DNA from: Smittium mucronatum
Taxonomy: Eukaryota > Kickxellomycota > Harpellomycetes > Harpellales > Legeriomycetaceae
Direction of reading: 5' to 3'
NCBI GenBank assembly: GCA_001953115.1
Contig: LSSL01000089.1
Coordinates: 1 to 37,233, forward strand
Length of the DNA stretch: 37,233 nucleotides
The notes under the pieces were generated by a model. The model worked only from the letters and a program-made list of their open reading frames with translations. It was not told the origin of the DNA and ran no database searches. Both the position numbers and the translations under genes were made by a program. The stretch's first letter is position 1. The number at the start of each line of letters is the position of its first letter. This document shows, piece after piece, positions 26,022 to 36,576 of this stretch.

Positions 26022-26505
26022 CAGGGGTTTCAATAGAAAAAAAGAGCTCTCCTATTAATCACACTGAATAATGAGGACTTTTTTGTGAATCCGACTTATG
26101 CATGCTGTTAAAGCTATTACACGAGCTACTGAATCATTATAATTTTATGTTTATTTTTCTATAAATATAGAAATATTTTTATTTTATTTTTTATTTCAGT
26201 ACCATGAGTTTGAAGTTCAAGAGTTATAAATGCTTAGTGTAAACTGAATCTATTATTTAATTGCAAAAATTTAAAGTGAAAGGTGAAAATTGAGGCATTT
26301 GATAAAGAGAATTTATTCTAAAATACTAAATTTAATAGAATGATGCCTATAAAATTTGCTAGACATGTTAAATTATCTATTCTGATTTTTTAAATTCATT
26401 CCCCACTCTTTTGGAAGTGCTAATGCTTATAACAAAATGAAAAAAATTATACAAAAATTAAAAACTCCCTAGAGCGCTTTTCAAGTTCAAAATTTGAAAC
26501 CCCTG
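26022..26505. mobile_element. Candidate hAT-like non-autonomous element
   Basis: CAGGGGTTTCAA at 26022-26033 and its exact reverse complement at 26494-26505 face each other 484 bp apart. The similarity continues inward after a small gap (AAAAGAGCTCT on the left against AAAAGCGCTCT read from the right). Terminal repeats starting CAGGGG are typical of hAT DNA transposons (known for the family), and a 0.5-kb size without transposase fits a MITE. Flanking octamers (TTTTTTAT and AGACCAAA) do not match, so no 8-bp target duplication remains, which weakens the call. The interior is slightly less AT-rich than the surroundings and contains no credible gene. Confidence 0.45.
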
Positions 26506-28956
26506 AGACCAAAGACTAGAACCCATCTTTATTTGATATTCGCTCCTTTTTTATGCAAATTTATTTGTTTCATACTATTAGTGACCCTTCTAATCACCTT
26601 TACACTAAAAATTCATTATATTTTAATTTTATTTGATTGTGGATAATTAGAACACATTGATAGTATTCCAAATGATAATCTAATATACTTTTATTGATTA
26701 ATCTTCAGAAAGAAATGGAATAACTTTCTGATCTTTCACTTCTACAGTCATAATATTTGAAATCTTTTCAAATTTACATATGTCAATTTTCTAATATTTT
26801 TTTTACTATTAGAAAATAAAAGCAATTAAAATTAGTATTTAAGATAAAAAATTTATTCCTAAAGTAATGTTTATAATCTAAATTTTTTCAATTTTTATAC
26901 ATTAAAACCTTATAATTTGATAGAAAATAATGGAGAATAATTAATTTGATCTGAAATCTATTTAATAATAGAGGATAAATCAAAATGTTTATTTATGGGT
27001 AGTAAAAAAAATTATATAAATTCGAAGAAATTTTGAAAGAAAATGAACATAAAAAAATTCTATTTATAAATAACGGAGAATAAATATTTAATTTTTAACA
27101 AATAAAAGCAATTTTAATAGAAAAAAAGATTTATATGAATATTTAAAAACCAATCAGATTTTAAACAGATCTAAATTAACGAAAAAAACGTAAAAAAATA
27201 AAGGAAAAAAAAATGCCTTTTTTTAAATTCAATTCGTTAATAAATAATTTTTTACAAAAAAGTATGAAATGATAAATTTATGTCGTAAATAAAAACTCAC
27301 GAAATGTTATTTATTCAGAGTTGATGCTAAAAAAACTAATAAGATTAGAATAATATAATGTAAACAAGAATCAGAGATTTACTCACAAGTTATAAAATAG
27401 TTACAATTTTTTTTAAATTATAATCTTAAAACTAGAAAAAAATCGATAAAAATCAAGTGATAGTCTGAAATAAACTTAATCCGATAAAATTATTATAACC
27501 ATAAAACTTCTCCCCCAGATAAATAAAAATACTGAAATTATAATTATAATTTTTAGAGCTATTTTTTCGAAATTATTATGTGTTATCAACTTGGGTATTC
27601 TGGACCAGTTTTCTTTTAATCATTTTCAATATATAATACTTCACTTTTTTTCTCTAGGAAAATATATTTTATTAAATCGATTGAATACAAAAATATAAAA
27701 GAAAATGTAAAAGATGTAAACTAAACTTATATGGGGTACTAAATAAGTTTAGATATTATTCTATAACATTGATTAAATACTCATTATTTATAAATAAAAC
27801 ATCGTTCTTATTACTGCCAATAATCGAGTTTTAGAGTTTAGTTATATTTACACGGACTCTAGAATTTAAATCAAAGAATACCGCGTCTATTTATAGCTGA
27901 ATTATACGAAAAATGGTATAAAAAGTAAATTAATTTTTTTTTAGTTTTTTTTTTAATTAAAAAAATAAAAAGAGATTATCCAGAATTTAAAAAAACAACA
28001 AAAAAAACAGCTCTTTTATAACTTCACAGTACTTCTAGGTTTCATTAAATTTCAAAATATTTGGATTTTCTATGTTACTACTTGTATACTTAATGATATT
28101 TTTATTTGAATATAAAAAATTACCAATCTACTTGGATTTTTTTCAAGAAGGTTTAAAAAGAAAAAAATTATGACTATAAACAACTAATATTTTGATTTTG
28201 TAAGTAAAAAAATGTATCATTTATTAAGAAATTTTTATTTTGCAAAATTTACGATACTATTTTTTCATTTTTAAAAATAATTATAATAAAATCAAATTAT
28301 AATTTGTTTATGTTCAAGTTTGATAATTTAACCGTCTTTTTTTTGAAATTAGTGTCCAAAAAAAAAAATGTGAATAATAATTAAGATAAAAAAATATGAA
28401 TTTAATTTAGTTATCACATCAATATTTCGAACAAATTACAAACCCAAATATTTTGAACTATTCTAAAACAAGTTGATGAAATTTAAATAGGCAGAATTTT
28501 TTTTTTTAATATTATACAACCAAAAGTACTCTAGAAATTATATTCCAAATATATGGAATAGTTTATTCTTTTAACGGTTATGTAAGTTGCAGTCTTTTAA
28601 AGTTGAAGCTAGTCTAATTTGTAAGGTTGAAACGTAATAAAAATTTACAAAGAGTTGTACTAGTATAATATGAGAATAATGAAGATGAATCAAAAACCAT
28701 TACTATAATATAGATTTTTGAGAAGAGTGTCTTGAAACATGTGGCAAGACTGTCGATTAAAAATTAGAAAGTCTTTTGTTGAAAACCCCACAAATAAACG
28801 AACAGATATATCTTATGTTTTAACCATTTTTTTTTGTTAAAAATATGTTTTTCAGGTAACTAGTTTAAGAGAATACCCATATTTTAATTAATAAGCTATA
28901 TAAATTGATGATAATCTTAGGCTAAAAAGATCCTGGATCTTGGATTCTTTTTTTTT
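26506..28956. other. Gene-free AT-rich DNA
   Basis: Nothing supportable was found. The stretch is A/T homopolymer-rich with dense stops in all frames. Confidence 0.55.
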
Positions 28957-29207
28957 TTTACATTAGCGAAGAGCTTAATCGGCTCCCCCAAAAACCTTAA
29001 TAATCTAGCACAAATGAATAATGCAATCGATGAAGAGATTAGGTTGGTAGGTTGAAACTTTACCTACATCGAGAATATATCGATAAAAATGCTTATAGAA
29101 TTTAGGATACTAGTCTTTTTTATTACTTGTTTCATTTTTTAATAGTGCTACAGTTTAGTTTTAAATGGTATTACCTTATAATGAAATTCTATAAAAAAAT
29201 AAATAAA
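28957..29207 (+). repeat. Dispersed repeat, copy B, with associated reading frame
   Basis: Positions 29102-29207 align to 9-107 on the same strand and to the inverted copy at about 195-300. Upstream of the shared block one plus frame is open from about 28957 for 60 codons with a single TGA (29053-29055). It passes through NNAIDEEIRLVG, a likely helix, and ends in a hydrophobic tail at TAA 29140-29142, matching the tail position in the other copies. This copy shows most of the possible coding part. The protein is not recognised. A 6-bp hairpin (29047-29067) overlaps it. Confidence 0.4.
29047..29067. repeat. Perfect 6-bp hairpin
   Basis: GTAGGT and ACCTAC are separated by 9 nt. They lie inside repeat copy B. 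Confidence 0.5.
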
Positions 29208-31954
29208 TTATAGTAATTTCAAAAACTTAAACTGAGAAATTGCAGATGAATTATATCCAATTTAAAATTTACTGAAGGAAGTTGGTATTATTAAAAGACA
29301 ATTTTAATAGTGTCGCATTGTGGCATCTTTTTTTATAATTTGTAGTCCACGATTTTGTTGATATAAATAAATTAATGGAATATATATTGTCTAACTTTCT
29401 TTTATATGTGTATTCTAATAGTTTATATTAAATTTATATTGGCATTTCAATAAGTATAATTGTCACGAATTTGGAATAAAAGTTGTTTAAAATTGAAATC
29501 AAAAATTTTATGCAAAAATAGTTCCAGTATATGTATTTTCATTATCATTATTAAAAATATTAATAAACACGTTTGTTTATTAATAACAATTTGCTTAGAA
29601 TTTTGTAGTTTGATTTAGAAAATTAGGATATCTTTTGAAATTTCTCTATTTTATAAGTCAAAAAAATTATATGTAGTTTACCCAGTTTTTAAGTAATGAT
29701 GCAAATCAAAGTGATATTAATTATTTTCATTTATCTTAAAACATTCTTCCCATGTCAATTTTAGTTTTTTTAATAGTTTCTACTTTAGCAGATTAAAATA
29801 AAAAACATTTATCAATAATCAATAGCTAAATTTGATCCCAATAGATTTTAACAGAGTTTTAACGGTCATCTTTTGATTTATATGCATAGTTAATGATTAG
29901 AAATAGGTAAAATTATGCTTTTTATAATCGATTCGGCCTTGAAAATATCTAGAAGCTTGAAAAATTATTATTCTAGACAAATTTATCGTAAGCAATATTA
30001 ATGACGAAAATATAAACAAAGTTGTAAAAAGATGTAGTTAGGCGTTTATTAAAACAGAGAAATTAGAAATAAAAGAACGAACTCTAAAATTTATACTGAC
30101 TGAGGTTAAAAGAAAAAAAAATTAAGAGGTTCAATTTCCCCTTCTATAATAATTTTCAATTTTAGGAATAACTTTAGTGAGTTTTGGTATCGAGACCAAT
30201 AAAAATTGGAACAAGTTATAGCAGTAAACCAACACTAGTTATGGTCATCAAATAATAAAATGCTTAAAGCTTTTCATTGTGATTTCACATAGTTGATAAT
30301 AAACATAATGATGTAAGAATTTCATACTTAATTATATTCTTGTTCAAAAAATCATTGAATTGTAAGGATATAATACTGAAGATTAATGATAACTATTTTT
30401 CATAAATCATTTGTGAAATCTTTATTTTATAACCTAAAGATGAAGTTAATTCTTGGATATAGTTTTAAATAAAAATCTATATTTTTTTAATACATGAAAA
30501 GAAATTAAGGTGATTATTAAAAAGTCAAATCAAAGAACGATTTCTTGTTGAATTGGCATATTATCATCATATTTTAAAAGATTTCATATTTGAGAGAAAG
30601 AAAATATTATGAATCGCCATATCGATAAGATTATTAGCTTCAAACAAATTCACTTCAAGTTTCTATTATATTTTTGTTCTCCTTGAACAGATTTTTTTTT
30701 AAAACGCAGGTTTAAACTGATTTTTTATGTGAGATAGATATTTTATAAAAGTTTGGATCATGTTACTTTTAGTATTTTTTAATTATAGATCATATCTGTA
30801 GGTCCAAAAAATATTGTTCGAACTAATTTTTCTTTTATGTTTTTTAACGGATGAATCTAATTTAATTTTTTTTTTAAATCAACTCGCCTTTTTATTAATG
30901 TAAAATATTAATTTAGTCTATTTCATTTATTTTCATTTGAATCCAATGAATATAAAGTTGATTGTAGAGCTCTATAAGTTATTGAGACTTGAGGGAAAGG
31001 TATGATCTATAGAATATCCATACAAATCATACTTTATTTTGAAAATTTGACAGAATCTGTAGCAAATTATATTTTAAAATGAAAATGGGTTACTAAATGG
31101 TTGGATTTTAATAATTTTTCTTAAAATGACTTTTGTCTTAGCTTTAAATATCCGGGGTTGATAGTTCATAAAAATATTTTATATCTATAAATTATTTCTT
31201 GCTCTACATCATTCATAACTACATATACCATTAAATAGGGGTCGATTCAAAAATTTTCAAAATTTTTTTATGAATTCTAGAATATAGAAACTTGGTAAAT
31301 CAATTTAAAAAACAAGGTGAGAATCAAAATTTAGCTTGTTGAAAAGAGGAAAAAATAACCGAATTATGAGCAATTTTGCCAAAAAAAAATCAATATGAAT
31401 TAATAATGTATTATTACAAAATTTTGTAACTATCAACAGTGATTTTCATTATTAATATATACAGAAATAAATTAATTTACTTATTTATATTAAAGTTTTT
31501 TAGTTAATGAAGATGGGATCAGTTTTTTATTTCATTGATACTTTTTTATGAGAAAAAAATCAGCAAAAATCAATAAATAAAGAAACAGTAATTATTTATA
31601 AAAGTAGTAGAAAAATATTAGCATATTAGATTCACGTAAGCCCTCTTATCTGGCCACTGGATACATCACTTTTAAAAAATCATAAGCATACAGGCATATT
31701 GATGTACTTTACGTAGTACTATTCAAAGACGATAATGATTCCTAATTACATGAGCAATGTATTTAATATTTTAATAAAAAAACTAAACTTTAAGGGTATT
31801 GGGATTGTGTTCAGAACAAACAAAAAATAAAATTTCAAGGGAATTTTACCAGTACTCTAAAAGAAAAAAAAGAAAAAAAAGTGTTCCTCTTATTTAATCA
31901 AGGTTACGAGTTATGATTACCTTCAAACTAAAAATCATGCTCGAATAAATTTTT
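29208..31954. other. Gene-poor AT-rich DNA
   Basis: No supportable gene. A plus frame around 29958-30140 has one stop in about 56 codons and is Lys/Glu/Asn-rich, but this is within chance. A perfect hairpin at 29558 is listed separately. Confidence 0.5.
29558..29585. repeat. Perfect 12-bp hairpin with CGTT loop
   Basis: TATTAATAAACA pairs perfectly with TGTTTATTAATA around a 4-nt loop. It is the longest perfect short-loop stem seen in the window, but is mostly A-T pairs. No gene adjoins it. Confidence 0.65.
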
Positions 31955-33600
31955 AAATGGGTGTTGTGTCTGAATTGAACTGAATCAGACATACCTTTTC
32001 AATGTTATTGTTTCACCACGGTCGGTTTTTACAGCTTTTTTGTTGTTTCAACAAGTGGTTAGTTTACCCCTTACCTAGGGTAGGACAGCATCAGAAGATT
32101 TCGAATTCCATTGGATATGATCAAAAGCAGCAATTTAGCCTTTAAGCCACATCAAAGTTATTATAAACTCGGGTGCCTTTAAATATCTCATTGAATTTCC
32201 AACGAGAAACGATCAAGGGAGACAAATTGCTTATTTAATGCCAATCACAAATGCCCAATTTTTGGTGTAAAAATCAACAGCTAAAATCGTGGTGTCACAA
32301 ATCGTGTAGTAAACCAATAAAACTTAAACATGAAGCATCGTTTTTATAAAAATGTGAGTTTTCATACATTTCATTTCGGCGATTGCAATTTTTCTTTCCA
32401 TTTTCATCAAATGAGGTTCGGTATTAATATTGGTAAAAAGAAAGCAAAATACTAAATGTGATTATTTAGCCAATAGAAATCAATAAATTTTTAGAAAGAA
32501 AATGAAGATGAGGAACTCTGTGGTCTTTTTTATGTTTTTTTGTACGCAGAGGTTATCTTTTTGGTTGTGGAACATTGAATTATTCTGTACAAAGAAAAGA
32601 CATTTTTGTGGTAATTAAAGTTAAATAGTTTAAAGTTGTAAAAAAAAACAAATATTACCAAAGGAGGCTTTTTTTTGTCAAAATAGATGTGGAAGTAGTT
32701 TTTGCAGAATTAGTAATTGCACCCGATAAAAAGTTTTGATTTGACTGAGAGGAACATGTCATAAGATAACTTATCAAATACTTATTAACTAGGATGGTTG
32801 TCCTTATCATAATAAAAGATAAATCTAACTCTCAAACATGGCTATTTCACAATAATATACCAAGATTTCTAACACTGAAGAATGCTGCCATTTATACCAG
32901 AAATCAGATTTAGTTTTTGTATTTTTTTTGTTAGAAAAATTTGTTAGATTTTTTATTCAATTAATTCAGGGTAAAACAAAATTTAATTATGAAAATGTTA
33001 ATTATAGAGCACCTTATACCACATGGTTCATTCATCATTATCAATATTCTATAAAAAAGAATATTTTACACCGAAATATGGATCAAAAGTGTTAAACATC
33101 ATTGAGATCTAGAAAATAGGATAATAGATTGACTATAGTGTAGACCTAAAGCCCTAAAGAGTAGTGTATTATAGATGAACGATACATAATCTCATATTCT
33201 TTGATTAGATATCTACACAAAAAGTGAAAGAATAAACCAATATCTTTTGTAGCAATTCTTGAATCTCTTTGATTAAAACCTTAAAGCTAGCATCAATATG
33301 AAAAAAATGCCATGTTGCACAAAGGATTGGTGTTTTTACAAAAAGCATTACAAATTGAGCTGTAGAATAAGCTCGTTAATTTTTTACTTAATTAAAAACC
33401 ATAGCTGAATCCAATCCACGATTTCGATCTCTTTTAAGCTCATTCAAGAAATGGGAACACAATATGAGCTAATCAGGAGTGTCAAAACATCAGCTATGTT
33501 TCTCATTCGTCAACAAACAAGGTCATGTTTCCGGATCTGCAACTTTATATTTTTCTTTAGGCTTATTTGTAGATTCAAAAATCTTGTCATCAGCTTTTTA
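31955..33600 (-). pseudogene. Tentative second MULE transposase relic
   Basis: The DNA here is visibly less AT-rich than the flanks. On the minus strand a 57-codon open run (about 33378 to 33208) contains WHFFHIDASFKVL, resembling the MULE 'hIDGTFKv' block with the first catalytic Asp. Further along, a run at about 32245-32150 reads SRWKFNEIFKGTRVYNN, resembling the C-terminal W-x10-R-x-x-N-N motif of MULE transposases. These two blocks are about 360 residues apart, farther than usual, so an insertion or wrong pairing must be assumed. Frames change and stops are frequent. A low-stop frame also covers about 33590-33400. The plus strand shows open stretches at 32143-32268 and 33451-33721, which I take as shadows. 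The call rests on two motifs only. Confidence 0.3.
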
Positions 33601-34588
33601 TTATCATTCATTTCATTATGGAATCCTATTGCAGGATAATTCTATGGATTATCAACATCTAATGGATTCTGTAAATTGCCTCTATTTCGCCTTTCATAGT
33701 TTATGTGCATACATACAATGAATGCCTAAGCTTAAAACCAACAATTTCATCAATATATAAATCAAACAATCTCCTCCCCTGACTGTTATATTATAACAAT
33801 CAATTCCAACATTCTTCATTAGTTATCTTCATTATCTTGCACCATTAAATTGATTATATTATACACAAAGCATTCATATATCTTTCACCTAAATAATTAT
33901 ACATTTGTGCATCCTTGTCTATAATTCATATATTGGCTACATTTGTTTCCAGTGTGAATTATATATAAGGCACTCGTACTTGGATTATTTAGTCTCTATA
34001 AGTTATTTCTTTGAATAATCCTCACAAAAAATAGATTTACTTTGCATTTTCATTTTTAGAAAGATTTTATAAGATATTGTTTTATAATATTTCTTTGCAT
34101 ATTATCCACTACTAAATCCATTGTTCATTATTATCCTTAGAATTAAAAAAAACAAAATAAATAAATAAACAATTCAGACCAACCGATGATTTAAATAAAT
34201 TTCCCGATTTTGATATTCAGAATCATAATTTTTATGCAAAATTACCTAGAAACGTTTTTTTTTCCGGACTAAATATCGAAAAAAGGTATTACTATTTACT
34301 TTTTTAGGTCCGTATAGCTTTTTAGATCAGTTGGTTGGCCCCCCCTCTTCATTCTATCCTCCTATCCTCAAATCTTGGTATTCTTGTTTAACATTCCCAA
34401 GATTTTACATACACGTTGGCTAACCCTTCTTGTATTTAATTTTTTTTATTTTGAAAAAATCACTTTAATCACCAACTAACTTTTTCTTTCATATAATTTA
34501 ATATAAAAAATCAATATTCGTATTAAAAACGATATATATAATTAGATTCATTTATTTTATCAGTAATTTTATTCTGCTATTTAATTTT
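33601..34588. other. Intergenic region upstream of the CDC25 gene
   Basis: No intact gene. The minus strand keeps modestly low stop density to about 34080 and could be the eroded N-terminal part of the relic at 31955-33600; a Trp/Cys pattern around 33900-34000 is vaguely FLYWCH-like but needs frame changes. A C7 run lies at 34339-34345. Confidence 0.35.
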
Positions 34589-34609
34589 CCCTCTATATCA
34601 TAAAGAGGG
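34589..34609. repeat. 6-bp hairpin upstream of CDC25 gene
   Basis: CCCTCT and AGAGGG are separated by 9 nt, just upstream of the TATA-like site. It could be a promoter element or coincidence. Confidence 0.35.
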
Positions 34610-34616
34610 CTTTATT

Positions 34617-34624
34617 TATATAAA
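34617..34624 (+). promoter_or_regulatory. TATA-like box for the CDC25 gene
   Basis: TATATAAA lies 73 bp before the chosen ATG at 34698, a reasonable place for a core promoter with a short 5' leader. Such motifs are common in AT-rich DNA, so support is weak. Confidence 0.3.
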
Positions 34625-34697
34625 AAAATCCCGATATATTCTTTTTTCGATAACTATAATTCTTGAACTTGCCATAATTTGACATTGGAGGCTAGAC

Positions 34698-35828
34698 ATG
34701 ACAAAAAACGAACTGGTCTCTATTGATCCTCGTCTCTCAGATCCACTTACACCTATGAACTTACATGACCCATTTTGTGATAGTGATATTTTTTCCGTCA
34801 ACGAGAGATTCTTAAAGCCAAGAGTTTCCGGTTTTCAAGAGTAAAATTTTCAATTTTTATAAATCTTTAATTTTCTGACGGTCTTTGATATTTATTTTAG
34901 AAAAGCAAGTCCAATTTTAAAAAGCCCTAGTCGAAATTCATTTTTAAGGGGAAGCACTCAAAATGGAATTAATTCATTTAAACGAAAATCGAATACCCTA
35001 TCTAGAGATGATCTTTTTGAATATTCATACCAAAAGTCACCTGCTAAATCCGGGAACCTATCGAAACTAGCAACTTGCAAAAAATCACGAGTAATTTCTT
35101 TTATTTATACTTTCACTTTCTAATCCTATAAAAAGAAAAATCACTTAAATCATACAATAACAGATTTTCTTTCTTAGAATTTAAAAATAGATGTTTTCAA
35201 CGACGGTATTTCAGAGTATTGTGTAACGCCAAAAAAGATTTCTCAAAGTTATTCTGCACCCCCGAGAACTAATAATCATGAAGATATTACAGACTTTTTT
35301 GTAGCTCCAAAATATATTCTACCTAGCTATGAATACTCATCAATGCCATACAGAATGATCAGTACACTTACTTTGGTTGATGTTTTGGATGGAGTGTTTA
35401 ATGGACTTTATGATAAACATTTTGTTCTTGACTGTAGGTATCCATATGAGTACGCTGGCGGGCATATTAGCGGAGCTCTTAATGTCCCAACCACTCAATC
35501 CCTTATAGACACACTTTTCAAATATCAGAAATCCTATGAAAGAACTATTGTTATCTTACATTGTGAATTTAGCATTAAACGAGCTCCATCAATGGCATGT
35601 TTTTTAAGAAGCAATGACCGTGAAGTTAATAAACCAATTTATCCCTATTTAATATACCCAGATATTTATGTCCTTGAAGGTGGGTACAGTGCGTTTTATA
35701 AGAATCATAAACGACTCTGTACTCCTCAAAATTACATCCAGATGTCAGATTCAAATTTCGTCGATGACTGTGAAATGAATGAATTACTGTTTGAAGGCCA
35801 ATTTAAAAAATCCAAAAGATTGAATTAA
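34698..35828 (+). CDS. cdc25: CDC25 (M-phase inducer) phosphatase, three exons
   Basis: Exons are 34698-34840, 34901-35090 and 35178-35828, giving 327 residues. The product should dephosphorylate inhibitory Thr/Tyr on cyclin-dependent kinases and trigger mitotic entry. The rhodanese-like catalytic domain fills about residues 165-310: LDCRYPYEYAGGHISGALN (Asp196, Cys197), the active-site loop HCEFSIKR (Cys240, Arg246; C-x5-R), NDREVN, YPxLIYPDIYVLEGGY, and the C-terminal LCTPQNYIQM. The ATG at 34698 is the first after an in-frame TGA, and both introns keep the frame. The N-terminal half is divergent but has CDK-type sites SPSR (Ser56), SPAK (Ser94) and TPKK (Thr128). It is shorter than most animal CDC25s. 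The usual second Glu of the loop (C-E-F-S-S-E-R) is Lys245. It converges with the minus-strand gene 65 bp away. Confidence 0.93.
34841..34900 (+). other. Intron 1 of CDC25 gene (60 bp)
   Basis: It begins GTAAAA and ends TTTATTTTAG. It interrupts a codon after its second base (GA/A, Glu48). Without removal the frame hits TAA immediately, and with removal exon 2 reads on in frame. Confidence 0.85.
35091..35177 (+). other. Intron 2 of CDC25 gene (87 bp)
   Basis: It begins GTAATT and ends TTTCTTAG with a pyrimidine-rich end, and lies between codons (after Arg111). Removal joins exon 2 to the long catalytic exon in frame. Confidence 0.85.
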
Positions 35829-35858
35829 TCAAATAATGACACATTTTTAAAACTCGTT

Positions 35859-35864
35859 TTTATT
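35859..35864 (-). promoter_or_regulatory. Poly(A) signal AATAAA of the secreted-protein gene
   Basis: TTTATT on the plus strand is AATAAA on the minus strand, 30 nt beyond the minus-strand stop. It lies in the 65-bp gap between the two convergent stops. Confidence 0.5.
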
Positions 35865-35893
35865 TTTAATTTATATAATCCTTATTTTCAAAT

Positions 35894-36484
35894 TTAAAGA
35901 GAATAAAAGTGCGTTTTACTTGTTTTCCTGACGAGTTTTGGTAAAGATAGCATGACTCCGTATTTAGATTCATTTGCCTTTAAAATTTGCGCTCCAGGTC
36001 CCTCGTTTTGAGGAGCAAAATCCCAAGACCCAAAAGCCTGACAACCATAATATTTTGAAACGATTCCGTTCTTACCAGCGTTTATTTTATCGGCCAATTT
36101 ACTCATACATCTGATGTTTGCAGTTAGTTTAGGACAGCCGTAGCATTGAATTCGGACATAGATGTCGCTTTTTAGTTTTCCGAAAACAAAGTCCAGACTG
36201 CATTGGCCGCTTTTTGGGCAGTCATAAATCGCATTTTTCATAAACTCGAGGTCTTTTAGCGCTATACGCGATTTATTAATCTGTCTAGTTAGTTTCCGAT
36301 CAAGTTTGCATTTATCGTAGCCATCCTTGAACCCCTGGTTGTAAATATGCAAAAACTCATCACTGTTTCCGTTAAATTCTTTGCCTTTATCCCAAAAAGA
36401 TACAGTACTATCTTCTACGCCTGCACCCGAGGCCACAAAAATGTGCACCCACAAGATTATACAAACTACTGTGATAACGTTCAT
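35894..36484 (-). CDS. Secreted cysteine-containing protein, family unknown
   Basis: This is an intact single-exon frame of 196 residues, ATG to TAA. Residues 1-20 form a signal peptide (MN, then a hydrophobic VITVVCIILWVHIFVA core and a small-residue SGAG cleavage region), so the protein is probably exported. The mature part has seven cysteines (59, 89, 95, 114, 117, 126, 148), including a C-x2-C pair, suggesting disulfides with one free Cys or a dimer. N-glycosylation sequons are at Asn70 and Asn171. There is no second membrane segment. The middle is Lys-rich, and the stretch near 148-165 is Gly/Pro-rich. GC content is clearly above the flanks and all three Trp use TGG, which supports real coding. 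I recognise no domain. It is convergent with the CDC25 gene. An upstream exon cannot be excluded. Confidence 0.8.
   Translation of the reverse strand: MNVITVVCIILWVHIFVASGAGVEDSTVSFWDKGKEFNGNSDEFLHIYNQGFKDGYDKCKLDRKLTRQINKSRIALKDLEFMKNAIYDCPKSGQCSLDFVFGKLKSDIYVRIQCYGCPKLTANIRCMSKLADKINAGKNGIVSKYYGCQAFGSWDFAPQNEGPGAQILKANESKYGVMLSLPKLVRKTSKTHFYSL
35902..35907 (+). promoter_or_regulatory. Poly(A) signal AATAAA of the CDC25 gene
   Basis: AATAAA lies 74 nt after the CDC25 stop (35826-35828) and inside the last codons of the opposite-strand secreted-protein gene. Confidence 0.5.
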
Positions 36485-36569
36485 TTAACTAGTTACGAAA
36501 TGAGGTAATTTCATTTTAAAATAAATTAAAAAGCTTAAAGTACCTTTTTTTTCTTTTTCAAATACAATT

Positions 36570-36576
36570 CTTTATA
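36570..36576 (-). promoter_or_regulatory. TATA-like box for the secreted-protein gene
   Basis: CTTTATA on the plus strand reads TATAAAG on the minus strand, about 85 bp before the ATG at 36484. The position is plausible but the motif is common in this base composition. Confidence 0.3.

Noticed and set aside
32143..32268. 41-codon plus-strand open stretch preceded by an AG, considered as an exon
   Set aside because: The minus strand of the same DNA carries the W-x10-R-x-x-N-N motif; the plus peptide matched nothing I know.
33451..33721. Two overlapping plus-strand ORFs of 62 and 80 codons
   Set aside because: Their peptides show no recognisable features, and the minus strand here has a low-stop frame continuing toward a MULE-like motif.
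34616..34801. 61-codon minus-strand ORF
   Set aside because: It is antisense to CDC25 exon 1 and the promoter region; no independent support.
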